A stretch of DNA of 64,000 nt, taken from Betaproteobacteria bacterium. Its GTDB lineage: Bacteria; Pseudomonadota; Gammaproteobacteria; Burkholderiales; SG8-41. The number at the start of each line of letters is the position of its first letter. The stretch's first letter is position 1. Under the pieces are notes generated by a model, which saw nothing but the letters and a program-made list of their open reading frames with translations, was not told the DNA's origin and did not search any database. The position numbers and the translations under genes were made by a program. Of the stretch, positions 13,677 to 22,188 are shown one piece after another. The stretch is from positions 1 to 64,000 of the forward strand of contig VGID01000016.1 in assembly GCA_016868035.1 (NCBI GenBank). Direction: 5' to 3'.

Positions 13677-15198
13677 CCAGAGTGGGCATGTTGAGCCCCG
13701 GCGCCGGCGTATCCTGGTGCGGCCAGCGGGTGGTCACGGCCTTGGTGCGGGTGTAGAACTTCACGCCCTCGATGCCGTGCACGTGCAGGTCGCCGAACAG
13801 CGACGACTTCCAGCCGCCGAAGGAGTAGAAGGCGACCGGAACCGGGATCGGCACGTTCACCCCGACCATGCCGACCTCCACCTCGTTCTCGAAGCGCCGC
13901 GCCGCCCCGCCCGACTCGGTGAAGATCGCGACGCCGTTGGCGTAGGGGTTGCGATTAACGAGCGCGATCGCGTCCTCGAGCGTCGGAGTGCGCAGCACCA
14001 CGAGCACCGGCCCGAAGATCTCATCGCGGTAGATCTTCATCCCGGGCGTCACGTGGTCGAAGAGCGTGGTCCCGAGATAGTAGCCATCCTCGTACCCGGC
14101 CACTTTTGTTCCGCGACCGTCCACCACGAGCGCCGCCCCTTCCTTCACGCCCGCGTCGATGTAGCCCGCCACCTTGTCGCGGTGCTGCGCGGTGACGAGC
14201 GGGCCCATGTCCACGCCTTCCTTGTCGCCCGGACCGACCACGATCGCCTCGGCCCTTTTCTTGAGCAGCGCGACCAGCGGATCGGCCGCGGCGCCCACCG
14301 CCACCACCGCCGAGACCGCCATGCAGCGCTCGCCGGCCGAACCGTAACCCGCGCCCGCGAGCGCCTCGGCCGCGAACTCGAGGTCGGCATCGGGCAGCAC
14401 CACTGCGTGGTTCTTCGCTCCGCCCAGTGCCTGCACCCGCTTGCCGTTCCGCGCGCATGTCTCGTAGATGTGTCTTGCGACCGGGGTGGATCCGACGAAG
14501 CTCACCGCCGCGATGCCCGGATGACCGAGCATTGCGTCCACCGCCTCCTTGTCGCCGTGGACCACGTTCAGCACGCCGTCGGGCAGCCCCGCCTCCTTGG
14601 CGAGCTCGGCCATCCGCATCGAGGCCGAAGGCACCTTCTCCGAGGGCTTGAGCACGAAGGTGTTCCCGCACGCGATTGCCACCGGGAACATCCACAGCGG
14701 AACCATCACCGGGAAGTTGAACGGTGTCACGCCGGCGCACACGCCCACGGGCTGGCGCACCGTGTGGCAGTCCACGCCCGATCCCACGTTCTCCGAGTGC
14801 TCTCCCTTCAGCAGGTGCGGGATGCCGCACGCGAACTCGACCACCTCGATGCCCCGCTGCACCGAGCCCATCGCGTCGGGCAGCGTCTTGCCGTGCTCCT
14901 CGGTGACGAGCCGCGCGAGCTCCCTCTGGTTTGCCTGGAGTAGCGCGAGGAAACGCTGCATGACGCGCGAGCGCCTCAGGGGCGGCGTGTCGCGCCATTC
15001 CGGGAGCGCCGCCGCGGCCGCCTTGACCGCCGCGTCGATGTCGGCCGCGTTGCAGAACGGGACCTTGCGGATCGCCGCGCCGGTCGCGGGATTGGTGACC
15101 TCGCCGTGGCGCACGCTCGAGGACGGCTGCTTGCGTCCGCCGATCCACAGCGACACGCTCGCCACGTTCCGCGATCCGACGGAATTGTTCAATGCCAT
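13672..15198 (-). CDS. mmsA: Methylmalonate-semialdehyde dehydrogenase (CoA-acylating)
   Basis: This ALDH-superfamily enzyme oxidises methylmalonate or malonate semialdehyde to propionyl- or acetyl-CoA, as in valine, beta-alanine and inositol catabolism. It has 508 residues (family about 500). The catalytic Cys lies in GSAGERCMAVSAVV near residue 285, and FNFPVMVPLWMFP and SFVGSTPVARHIYE are typical of MmsA. It sits between lutB and lutC and is bounded on both sides by word-array repeats, which suggests separate insertion into a former lut operon. No mmsB or other valine genes are close, so the physiological substrate is open. Confidence 0.9.
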   Translation of the reverse strand: MALNNSVGSRNVASVSLWIGGRKQPSSSVRHGEVTNPATGAAIRKVPFCNAADIDAAVKAAAAALPEWRDTPPLRRSRVMQRFLALLQANQRELARLVTEEHGKTLPDAMGSVQRGIEVVEFACGIPHLLKGEHSENVGSGVDCHTVRQPVGVCAGVTPFNFPVMVPLWMFPVAIACGNTFVLKPSEKVPSASMRMAELAKEAGLPDGVLNVVHGDKEAVDAMLGHPGIAAVSFVGSTPVARHIYETCARNGKRVQALGGAKNHAVVLPDADLEFAAEALAGAGYGSAGERCMAVSAVVAVGAAADPLVALLKKRAEAIVVGPGDKEGVDMGPLVTAQHRDKVAGYIDAGVKEGAALVVDGRGTKVAGYEDGYYLGTTLFDHVTPGMKIYRDEIFGPVLVVLRTPTLEDAIALVNRNPYANGVAIFTESGGAARRFENEVEVGMVGVNVPIPVPVAFYSFGGWKSSLFGDLHVHGIEGVKFYTRTKAVTTRWPHQDTPAPGLNMPTLG

Positions 15199-15222
15199 CT
15201 CCTGGCTAGCATCCGAATCTCA

Positions 15223-15520
15223 AACCACAAAGGACACGAAGGGTTCCCGAATAAGAGCGCGCAACAAAATCAAGGAATAGTAACCGCAGATAAACGCCGA
15301 TACACGCCGATCCCTCGGGTGATGAGTGATGGGTGATGAGTGATCGGAGAAAGCCCGTTACTCGCATTTCCGATTACCCATTTCCGGTTTTTATCTGCGT
15401 TCATTTGCGTTCATCGGCGGTTTCGAGCTTTCTGGGTCTTCTTGATACAGGCTCTAAGCAAGCAAGAAGCGTTTCAACTTCTCGCCTTTCCTTTGTGTCC
15501 TTGGTGTCCTTCGTGGTTCA
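15223..15520. repeat. Three-layer nested word array between mmsA and lutB
   Basis: This stretch fills nearly all of the 319-base gap. From the outside inward: A words of period 9 (CACAAAGGA, CACGAAGGG; 15223-15243), B words of period 10 (CGCAGATAAA, CGCCGATACA; 15282-15313), and C heptamers (GTGATGA, GTGATGG; 15317-15347). The mirror images follow as C' (15360-15387), B' (15393-15423) and A' (15490-15520). The A' arm begins, on the minus strand, with TGAACCACGAAGG, whose TGA is the lutB stop codon. Arms share a word family but are not exact complements. Confidence 0.85.
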
Positions 15521-16927
15521 AGATTTTTGCATTTGCTGCGCATGCAGCTCGCGAAAGGTCTTGCCTTCTGCGGCCGGAAGATCGCGCCCCCGTGTCCAGC
15601 CGCCGCCAAAAGGAAGGTGGCGGATCGTGCCTTCTCTCCCGCCCATCGTTGCCAGCAGGCGCGCGCCGATACGAGAAATCATCGCATAGATCGCCGGCCG
15701 GCGCGCGGCCCAGCCCCACACCGCGAGACCCGCGCGCTCCGTCCATGGCTTGAGCTTGCGCTCGAACTGCCGCTCGCGCAGCTTGCGCATCAGGTCCGGC
15801 AGCGGGATTTTCACCGGGCACACCACGCCACACTGATTGCAGAACGTGGATGCGTTCGGCAGGTCGGGCGCGTTCTCGAGTCCGACGAACGTCGGGGTGA
15901 GGATCGAGCCCATCGGTCCGGGGTAGACCCAGCCGTAGGCATGTCCGCCCACGCTCTGGTAGACCGGGCAGTGGTTCATGCACGCTCCGCAGCGGATGCA
16001 GCGCAGCATCGCCTGCATGTCCCCGCCGATCAACTGCGTGCGCCCCGCGTCGACCAGGATCACGTGAAAGTGTTCGGGGCCGTCGAGGTCGCGCGCGCCC
16101 TTCACTCCGGTGGTGACCGAGACGTAATTGGAGATGCTCTGGCCGGTGGCCGAGCGCGGCAGCAACCGCATGAGAGTGGCGACGTCCTCAAGCGTGGGCA
16201 CTACCTTCTCGATGCCCGTCACCGCCACGTGCACGCGCGGGAGCGTCGTCACCATGCGGCCGTTGCCCTCGTTGGTGACGATCAGCGTGGACCCGGTCTC
16301 GGCCACGATGAAATTCGCCCCCGAGATTCCCATGTCCGCGGTCACGAAGCGCGGCCGCAGCATTTCGCGCGCCTCGCGCGTCAACTCCGCGATCCCGGTC
16401 TTGCGCGCCCGCCGGTGCTTCTCCGCGAAGAGATCCGAGACCTGCTCCCGGTTCTTGTGAACGACCGGGGCGATGATGTGCGAGGGCGGCTCCTTCGCGA
16501 GCTGCAGGATGTACTCGCCGAGGTCGGTCTCGATCACTTCCACGCCGGCGGCCTCGAGCGCCTCGTTCAGCGCGCACTCCTCGCTCACCATGGACTTCGA
16601 CTTGACGGCCCTGCGAACGCCGTGCGCGCGCGCGATCTCGCACACGATGCGGGAGACGTCCTCGCCGGTCTGCGCCCAGTGCACCACCGCGCCGCGCGCG
16701 CGCGCGTTGCGCTCAAACTCTTCCAGGTAGAGATCGAGATGGGCGAGCGCGCGGTCTCGGATCGCCGCGGCCGCGTCGCGGATGCTCTCGAAATTGTCGA
16801 GCTCCTTGACGCGCTCGGCGCGCCCGCGCACGAAATTGCCCTGCAGCTTGGCGAGCGCCTGCTGCAGGTTGCGGTCGGCGAGCTTCTCCTGCGCCCGCTG
16901 CTTGAATTGCACCGAGGCGATGTGCAT
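15518..16927 (-). CDS. lutB: LutB iron-sulfur lactate utilisation protein
   Basis: LutB is the ferredoxin-domain subunit of the LutABC lactate oxidation system. The 469-residue protein has an N-terminal LUD-like domain (residues about 60-300) and two 4Fe-4S clusters near residues 305-365. These are CIRCGACMNHCP and CNQCGVVCPVKIP. A C-terminal tail (KPWTERAGLAVWGWAARRP) completes it. The expected length is about 460-480. The stop codon lies in the first word of the adjacent repeat array. Upstream, about 100 bases separate it from an EamA transporter gene. Confidence 0.9.
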   Translation of the reverse strand: MHIASVQFKQRAQEKLADRNLQQALAKLQGNFVRGRAERVKELDNFESIRDAAAAIRDRALAHLDLYLEEFERNARARGAVVHWAQTGEDVSRIVCEIARAHGVRRAVKSKSMVSEECALNEALEAAGVEVIETDLGEYILQLAKEPPSHIIAPVVHKNREQVSDLFAEKHRRARKTGIAELTREAREMLRPRFVTADMGISGANFIVAETGSTLIVTNEGNGRMVTTLPRVHVAVTGIEKVVPTLEDVATLMRLLPRSATGQSISNYVSVTTGVKGARDLDGPEHFHVILVDAGRTQLIGGDMQAMLRCIRCGACMNHCPVYQSVGGHAYGWVYPGPMGSILTPTFVGLENAPDLPNASTFCNQCGVVCPVKIPLPDLMRKLRERQFERKLKPWTERAGLAVWGWAARRPAIYAMISRIGARLLATMGGREGTIRHLPFGGGWTRGRDLPAAEGKTFRELHAQQMQKS

Positions 16928-17024
16928 GCGCGTCAGGGTGAACGCCCGGGGGAGGCAGGAACCAGAGTGGCCGATTATATCGCATGCGCCAGCGGCATCC
17001 GCCGGCCCGCCCCACGTGCCATCC

Positions 17025-17882
17025 TCACCGACCCGGCACTCCGCGCCGGATCATGTAGATTCCGCTCGCAACCACGACGGCGGCGCCCGTCAGCATCCAC
17101 GCATCGGGCACTTCACCCCACACCAGGTACCCGATGAGGATCGCCCACAGCAGGCCGGTGTAATGGAACGGCGAAATCACCGCCGCGTGCCCCATGCGGA
17201 AGGCCTCGATCATCATGAAATGCGCGCTCGCGTTGAAGGCGCCGGCCGCCAGGTACCAGACAGCGCCGCGCACATCAACAGGCTGCCATCCCCACGGCAC
17301 CGTCGCCAGGCCCGCTGCCATGATCATCACGCCCGACCAGAACAGGATGGCGATCGATCTGTCGGTCCGCGTCAGCCGCCGGGTAAACGTGTCGCGCACC
17401 GCGTTGATCAATGCCGCACCCAGCGGCAGCAGGACGATCCACCCGAAGCCGCCGCCAGGGCGCACGATTAACAGGACCCCCACAAAGCCTGCGGCGATCG
17501 CTCCCCATTGGTGCGCGCTTACGCGCTCGCCGAGCATGGGCGCCGAGATTATCGCGACGAAGAACGGAGTCGCGAACAGGATGGCGAGAACGAACGAGAG
17601 CGGCAGCAACATCAGGCTCCACAGGACCAGCACGGCGCCGGCGGCGAACAGCAGCGCCCGCAGGAACTGCCCGCCGCGATAGACCGGCCGCAACGAGTAG
17701 AGGCCGCTCGTCGCCAGCGCGTACGGCAGGATGAACAGGAACGCCGCGAGTTGGCGCAGGCAGATGACCTGGCCGATCGGGTAGCTCTGAGCGAGGTGCT
17801 TCGAAACCGCGTCGTTGAGCGTGAGCAATCCCGCGCTCGCCACCATCGCGAGTATCCCGTGCAGCGGAGACGGCGCAGTCAT
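17025..17882 (-). CDS. EamA-family drug/metabolite transporter
   Basis: A 285-residue inner-membrane protein with about ten hydrophobic segments arranged as two EamA repeats, the DMT fold. It starts MTAPSPLHGILAMVASAGLL and carries conserved pieces such as PIGQVICLRQLAAF and GLLWAILIGYLVWGEVPD at the end of the second repeat. Substrate and direction cannot be read from sequence; many relatives export amino acids or metabolites. It lies between lutA and lutB on the same strand, an unusual position because lutA and lutB products act together. A role in lactate or organic-acid movement would be a guess. Confidence 0.82.
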   Translation of the reverse strand: MTAPSPLHGILAMVASAGLLTLNDAVSKHLAQSYPIGQVICLRQLAAFLFILPYALATSGLYSLRPVYRGGQFLRALLFAAGAVLVLWSLMLLPLSFVLAILFATPFFVAIISAPMLGERVSAHQWGAIAAGFVGVLLIVRPGGGFGWIVLLPLGAALINAVRDTFTRRLTRTDRSIAILFWSGVMIMAAGLATVPWGWQPVDVRGAVWYLAAGAFNASAHFMMIEAFRMGHAAVISPFHYTGLLWAILIGYLVWGEVPDAWMLTGAAVVVASGIYMIRRGVPGR

Positions 17883-18023
17883 TGCATGCGGAGCCGGCGC
17901 ACGGTCCCGCCAAAGAATGATAGCGGGCGGCTCATACGGCCCCTAATCGTCGTCGACGCAACATCCGCACATCTCGCGCTGATACTTCCGGCGGTTGAAT
18001 CTGGCTGATCGCCTGACCCGAAT

Positions 18024-18046
18024 CTTCTTGGCGTCTTGGCGGTTCA
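18024..18046 (-). repeat. Period-9 word array at the lutA stop codon
   Basis: On the minus strand this reads TGAACCGCCAAGACGCCAAG followed by AAG, and its first three bases are the lutA stop codon. It is the D word type (CGCCAAGNN). The same opening, TGAACCGCCA, occurs at the purB stop at 58926. No clear mirror arm is visible downstream. Confidence 0.7.
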
Positions 18047-18805
18047 GCTATTGACCTTGCCCGCGCTCGTTTTCGGTTCCACTTCAGCGCCAACCAGCAC
18101 TTCCGCGACGTGCAGCACGCGGGTCTTCGCATCGCCGCGGCGGCGCAGCCTGCCTTCGATATTGAGCATGCAGCCGAGATCCCCGAGCACCACGGCGTCC
18201 GCCCCGCTCGCCGCGATATTCACGCATTTGCGCTCGGCGACGTGCGTGGAGATCCCGCCGAATTTCACGGAGAAGGTGCCGCCGAAGCCGCAGCACGTCT
18301 CGGCCTCCTCCATCTCCTTGAGCCTGAGACCCTCCACCCTCGCAAGCAGCGCCCGCGGCTGCGCTTTCACCCCGAGCTCGCGCAGCCCCGAGCACGAGTC
18401 GTGGTAGGTAACCGTCCCCATGAACTTCCCCGGCACGCGCTCGAGCTTTGCCACGTTCACGAGAAAGTCGGTCAGCTCATACGTACGCCCGCACAGGTTG
18501 CGGATTCGCTCCGGTTCATCCGGAGCCTCGTGAAACAGCTCCGGATAGTGGGTGCGGATCATCCCGGCGCAGGAGCCCGACGGGGCCACGATGTAATCGC
18601 AGCCTTCGAACTCGTCGAGGAGCTTGCGCGCCAGCGCCTTCGCCGCCGCACGGTCGCCGGAGTTGTAGCCGGGCTGGCCGCAGCAGGTCTGCGACCGGGG
18701 CACCACCACTTCGCAGCCCGCCGCCTCGAGCAGCCGCAGCGCCGCGAACCCGATGCGGGGTCGCATCAGGTCGACGAGGCAGGTCACGAACAGTCCGACG
18801 CGCAT
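18044..18805 (-). CDS. lutA: LutA (Fe-S)-binding lactate utilisation protein, CCG domains
   Basis: LutA is the CCG-domain subunit of the LutABC lactate oxidation system. The 253-residue protein contains two cysteine-rich motifs: PRSQTCCGQPGYNSG near residue 38 and ETCCGFGGTFSVKFGG near residue 168. SGSCAGMIRTHYPE lies between them. This matches the glycolate-oxidase-FeS-subunit-like fold. Length is slightly above typical (about 240). The stop codon is within a word array. It is the first lut gene in the transcription direction, and an EamA gene separates it from lutB. Confidence 0.9.
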   Translation of the reverse strand: MRVGLFVTCLVDLMRPRIGFAALRLLEAAGCEVVVPRSQTCCGQPGYNSGDRAAAKALARKLLDEFEGCDYIVAPSGSCAGMIRTHYPELFHEAPDEPERIRNLCGRTYELTDFLVNVAKLERVPGKFMGTVTYHDSCSGLRELGVKAQPRALLARVEGLRLKEMEEAETCCGFGGTFSVKFGGISTHVAERKCVNIAASGADAVVLGDLGCMLNIEGRLRRRGDAKTRVLHVAEVLVGAEVEPKTSAGKVNS

Positions 18806-18972
18806 GCGTGGTATCGGGGACAGAGGAAGTCACCCACGGACGCCGGGCATGGCCGGCGCATGCGGTCGCAGGGCACGCGCAATTATAGCCCACGCACGCC
18901 CCGGCAACGCGTAACCCTGGCCCGTGCACGGGCGTCGCGAAGCCGCGATGCTTGCGCGCCCGCGCAGGCGGC

Positions 18973-19134
18973 TTACTGCTTGTGGGCCTGCGGGCGCCCT
19001 CCTTTGATATCGCGCCCGGACGATTCGCCGCCGCTCCCGCTCCCGCGGTGGCGCATGGCCACGTGGTGGACGAGCCCGACGACCAACACGATCAGCACGA
19101 TCGCGAGTATGGAAAGTACGTACGTGAAAGTCAT
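18973..19134 (-). CDS. Unannotated 53-residue single-pass membrane peptide
   Basis: This short reading frame starts MTFTYVLSILAIVLIVLVVG. One strongly hydrophobic helix spans residues about 4-22, with HHVAMRHR next and a hydrophilic Gly/Ser-rich tail ending in RPQAHKQ. The Shine-Dalgarno is near-perfect (GGAGGA) at good spacing before the ATG, which is the main evidence for translation. I do not recognise a family. It stands alone between lutA and the aminotransferase, on their strand, with about 140-170 non-coding bases on each side. It could be a small membrane modulator or stress peptide; that is inference. Confidence 0.6.
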   Translation of the reverse strand: MTFTYVLSILAIVLIVLVVGLVHHVAMRHRGSGSGGESSGRDIKGGRPQAHKQ

Positions 19135-19138
19135 GATT

Positions 19139-19146
19139 TCTCCTCC
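19139..19146 (-). promoter_or_regulatory. Strong ribosome binding site of the 53-residue peptide
   Basis: Minus-strand GGAGGAGA lies four bases from the ATG at 19134, with the GGAGG core seven bases away. It is stronger than most start regions nearby and is the main reason to call this small gene. Confidence 0.65.
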
Positions 19147-19279
19147 GTGTTGGCGGGGAAAGGAGCCGGAGCATTGCGCACCGGCCGGCGGCTACTGTTT
19201 GGTCAGCCCCGCGCACGCGCAAGTTCCCCGCGCGCTGCGAGCGGAAATCGGCGCGGGAATGTCGCGCGCGCAGATACGG

Positions 19280-20476
19280 TCAGGACAGCCGCTCGCACGC
19301 GCGCGCGATGCGCCGGCAGCCTTCCTTCACCTCGTCGAGCGACGCGCCGTAGGAGAGGCGGAAATAGGGCGACATACCGTACGCCGCGCCATGCACCAGC
19401 GCGACGCCCTCGGCGTCGAGCACGTAGAGCACAAAATCCTCGTCGGTGCGCAACGCTTGGCCCTGCGGCGTGCGCCTGCCCATGATCTGCGCGCACGAAG
19501 CAAAGACGTAGAACGCCCCTTCCGGGCTGGAACAGGAGATGCCCGGTGCCGTGTTGAGAATCTTCACCGCCGCGTCGCGGCGCTCCCGGAAGATCTCCGT
19601 GCGCCCCTTCACGTATTCCTGCGGGCCGGTCAGCGCCGACACGGCGGCGGCCTGGCTGATCGAGGACGGATTATTCGTGCTCTGCGACTGGAGGACGGCC
19701 ATCGCGCCGATCAGCGCCTTCGGGCCGCCCGCGTAGCCGATGCGCCACCCGGTCATCGAGTAGGCCTTGGACACACCGTTTACCGTCAGCGTGCGCTCGC
19801 AGAGCTGCGGCTCGACTTCGGCGATGGTCGCGAATTCGAATCCGTCATAGATGATGTGCTCGTAGATGTCGTCGGCGAGCACCCACACGTGAGGATGCCG
19901 CAGCAGGACCGCGGCGAGCGCCTTCAACTCCTCGCGCGTATAGGTCGCCCCGCTCGGGTTGTTCGGCGAGTTGAGGATCAGCCAGCGCGTGCGCGGGGTG
20001 ATGGCGCGCTCGAGATCCTCCGGCAGCAGCTTGAACTTGTGCCCGGGTGCGCACGGAACCTCGACGGGCACGCCTTCCGCGAGCACGGTCATGTCGGTGT
20101 ACGACACCCAGTACGGCGCCGGCACGATTACCTCGTCTCCCGGGTCGAGGGTAGCCATGAGCGCGTTGTAGATGACCTGCTTGCCGCCGGTTCCGACCGA
20201 GATCTCATCCGGTGCGTAGGCGAGGCCGTTCTCGCGCCTGAACTTGGCGCACACCGCCTCCTTCAGCTCGATCGTGCCGTCGACGTTCGTGTAGCGCGTA
20301 TCGTCGCGGCGCATCGCCTCGTAGGCGGCTTCCTTCACGTGCTCCGGCGTGGGAAAGTCCGGCTCGCCCTGGGTGAGACTGATGATGTCATGGCCCTGTG
20401 CCTTGAGCTCGCGGGCGCGCTGCGCCGCAGTGCTCGACGCCGAGGGTTTGATGCGTCCGATACGCGATGCGAGCAT
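19280..20476 (-). CDS. Class I PLP-dependent aminotransferase (aspartate aminotransferase type)
   Basis: The 398-residue protein is a fold-type I aminotransferase of the AspC/AatA Ib group, usually moving amino groups between aspartate and 2-oxoglutarate. The PLP lysine lies in NGVSKAYSMTGWRIGYAGG near residue 235. NSPNNPSGATYTREEL and the C-terminal FRLSYGASLDEVKEG (Arg binding the substrate carboxylate) are typical. Length fits. It is transcribed alone, about 125 bases after the sulfatase gene on the same strand. Substrate preference (aspartate, prephenate or aromatic) cannot be told from sequence alone. Confidence 0.88.
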   Translation of the reverse strand: MLASRIGRIKPSASSTAAQRARELKAQGHDIISLTQGEPDFPTPEHVKEAAYEAMRRDDTRYTNVDGTIELKEAVCAKFRRENGLAYAPDEISVGTGGKQVIYNALMATLDPGDEVIVPAPYWVSYTDMTVLAEGVPVEVPCAPGHKFKLLPEDLERAITPRTRWLILNSPNNPSGATYTREELKALAAVLLRHPHVWVLADDIYEHIIYDGFEFATIAEVEPQLCERTLTVNGVSKAYSMTGWRIGYAGGPKALIGAMAVLQSQSTNNPSSISQAAAVSALTGPQEYVKGRTEIFRERRDAAVKILNTAPGISCSSPEGAFYVFASCAQIMGRRTPQGQALRTDEDFVLYVLDAEGVALVHGAAYGMSPYFRLSYGASLDEVKEGCRRIARACERLS

Positions 20477-20600
20477 GGACCGGTCCTTCCACCGGGAATA
20501 ACGGGCGCGCGCGTCACCGCCTCGTCGGACGTCGCACGTCCGGACGCGGTCGCGGCCAAAGCGAGCAATGATACCCGATCTCCGCAGCGCGGCCGTGCGC

Positions 20601-22142
20601 TCAGGCCATGCCCACCGGCTCGGCGAGGTCGGCGCGCACCGCGCCCGGGCGCGCGCGCATCATGTCTTCGAGCTCCCGGCGCACCTTCGCGCAGCCCGGA
20701 TCGTCAAACCGGTTGTCCATCTCTCCCGGATCGTTGGCAAGATCGTAGAGCTCGCCCGCACCGGAGCCCAGCTCGAAGGTGCACTTGTGCGTCTTCGTGC
20801 GCACCGTGCGCAGCTTCAAACCCACCCCGCAGCGCGAGGCGTGCACGTGCCACTCGCTGTAGGCGACGTCGCGCCTCTCGCCCGCCCCGCCGAGCAGCCG
20901 GCGCAGACTGCGCCCCTGCAGCGCCGCGGGCTGCGCCACGCCCGCGTACTCGCAGAAGGTCGCCGCCAGATCGAGTGTCGACACCGGCTCGGCCACCACG
21001 CCCCCCGCGGCAACCCCCGGACCGCGCGCCACCAGCGCCACCCGCAAAAGGTCCTCGTAGGGCCATGGCCCTTTCAGATACATGCCGTGGTTGCCGAGCA
21101 TGTCACCGTGGTCGGTGGTGTAGATGACGAGAGTATCGCGCGCGAGCTCGAGGTCCTCGAGCGCGGCGACGATGCGCCCGACGCTGTGGTCGATGAGCGA
21201 GATCATGCCGTAGTAGTTCGCGGTCATCTCCGCGAGCTGCGCGTCGCTCTGGTCGGGTATGCGCGACATCTTCGCGCGCACGTTGAAGAGCGCGGCGTCC
21301 GCGAGCTGCGGCCTGCCCTCGAGCGTCGCCTTGTGCCACCACGGGCGGCGCTCGAGATCGCGCGCGCGGTGTTTCGGCAGCCGTACGCTACGCGCGTCGT
21401 ACTGAAAGCTCCACGGCGCGGGGCAGTCGAACGGCTGGTGGGGATCGGGGAAGGAGGCCCACAGGCAGAACGGCGCGTTCGAGGCGTTCTCCTTCAGCCA
21501 CTCGACGGCGCGGTCCCCGATCCAGCTGCTCGAGTGCCACGCCACCGGCAGCCCCGAGTGCCACGTCTGCGCGGCACCGATCTCCGGGCGCGTGCTCTTC
21601 GCCCAGAGCGCAAGCGCCTCCTCGTTTTTGCCGCGTGCGATCAGCCAGCGCTCGTAGTGGCCCATCGGCGGACGGTCGAGTGCGCGCGCACGATGCAGAT
21701 GCCCGAGGACGGTGAGCTCGGCGTGCTCGAAGCCCATGTACGGCCCGCGCCAGCCGGGCCCGTAGCGCGCCTGGCTGAACCGGCACTCGGGACTGCCCGT
21801 CGCGGCAAACGTCGCCTTCGTCGCAAAGTGCGCCTTGCCGATGAAACCCGTGCGGTAGCCCGCGCGAGAGAGAGCGCCCGCAAACCCCCGCTCGCCCACC
21901 TTCGGGTCGAGATCCACGCCGTTGTCCCACACCCCGTGCGTGAGCGGCAGCAGCCCGGTCAGGATCGAAGCGCGCGAGGGCTGGCACACGAGATTGGGCG
22001 TGATGCATGCGGAGAAGCGCGTGCCCGCGCGCGCGAGCGCGTCCACGTGCGGAGTGCGGATGTGTGCGTTCTCGAAACCCACGCAGTCCGCGCGCTGCTG
22101 GTCCGAGGTGATCAGCAGGATGTTGGGGCGCTTCGCGCTCAC
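20601..22142 (-). CDS. Sulfatase (formylglycine-dependent alkaline-phosphatase superfamily)
   Basis: The 513-residue protein hydrolyses a sulfate ester or related phosphonate/phosphate ester. The formylglycine motif is CQPSRAS at residues 53-59, preceding ILTGLLPLTHGVWDNG. Metal ligands are seen in ILLITSDQQRADC and YTTDHGDMLGNHGMYLKG. It resembles choline-sulfatase or phosphonate-monoester-hydrolase types rather than classical arylsulfatases. It has no signal peptide, so it probably acts in the cytosol. The start is GTG at 22142, preceded by AAGGGAAG. A Bug binding protein is encoded 46 bases upstream and may import its substrate. No sulfatase-maturing enzyme is in the window. Confidence 0.85.
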   Translation of the reverse strand: MSAKRPNILLITSDQQRADCVGFENAHIRTPHVDALARAGTRFSACITPNLVCQPSRASILTGLLPLTHGVWDNGVDLDPKVGERGFAGALSRAGYRTGFIGKAHFATKATFAATGSPECRFSQARYGPGWRGPYMGFEHAELTVLGHLHRARALDRPPMGHYERWLIARGKNEEALALWAKSTRPEIGAAQTWHSGLPVAWHSSSWIGDRAVEWLKENASNAPFCLWASFPDPHQPFDCPAPWSFQYDARSVRLPKHRARDLERRPWWHKATLEGRPQLADAALFNVRAKMSRIPDQSDAQLAEMTANYYGMISLIDHSVGRIVAALEDLELARDTLVIYTTDHGDMLGNHGMYLKGPWPYEDLLRVALVARGPGVAAGGVVAEPVSTLDLAATFCEYAGVAQPAALQGRSLRRLLGGAGERRDVAYSEWHVHASRCGVGLKLRTVRTKTHKCTFELGSGAGELYDLANDPGEMDNRFDDPGCAKVRRELEDMMRARPGAVRADLAEPVGMA

Positions 22143-22188
22143 ACGATCTTCCCTTTATCGAGCATTTCCTGATTGCGCGCCGTGAAGA

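Noticed and set aside
13592-15520. CRISPR array
   Set aside because: Repeats are 7-10 bases, degenerate and without unique spacers; no cas genes are present.
18110-21127. A 1005-codon open frame on the plus strand
   Set aside because: It is antisense to lutA, the aminotransferase and the sulfatase, all of which have clear motifs. No similarity is seen in the translation.
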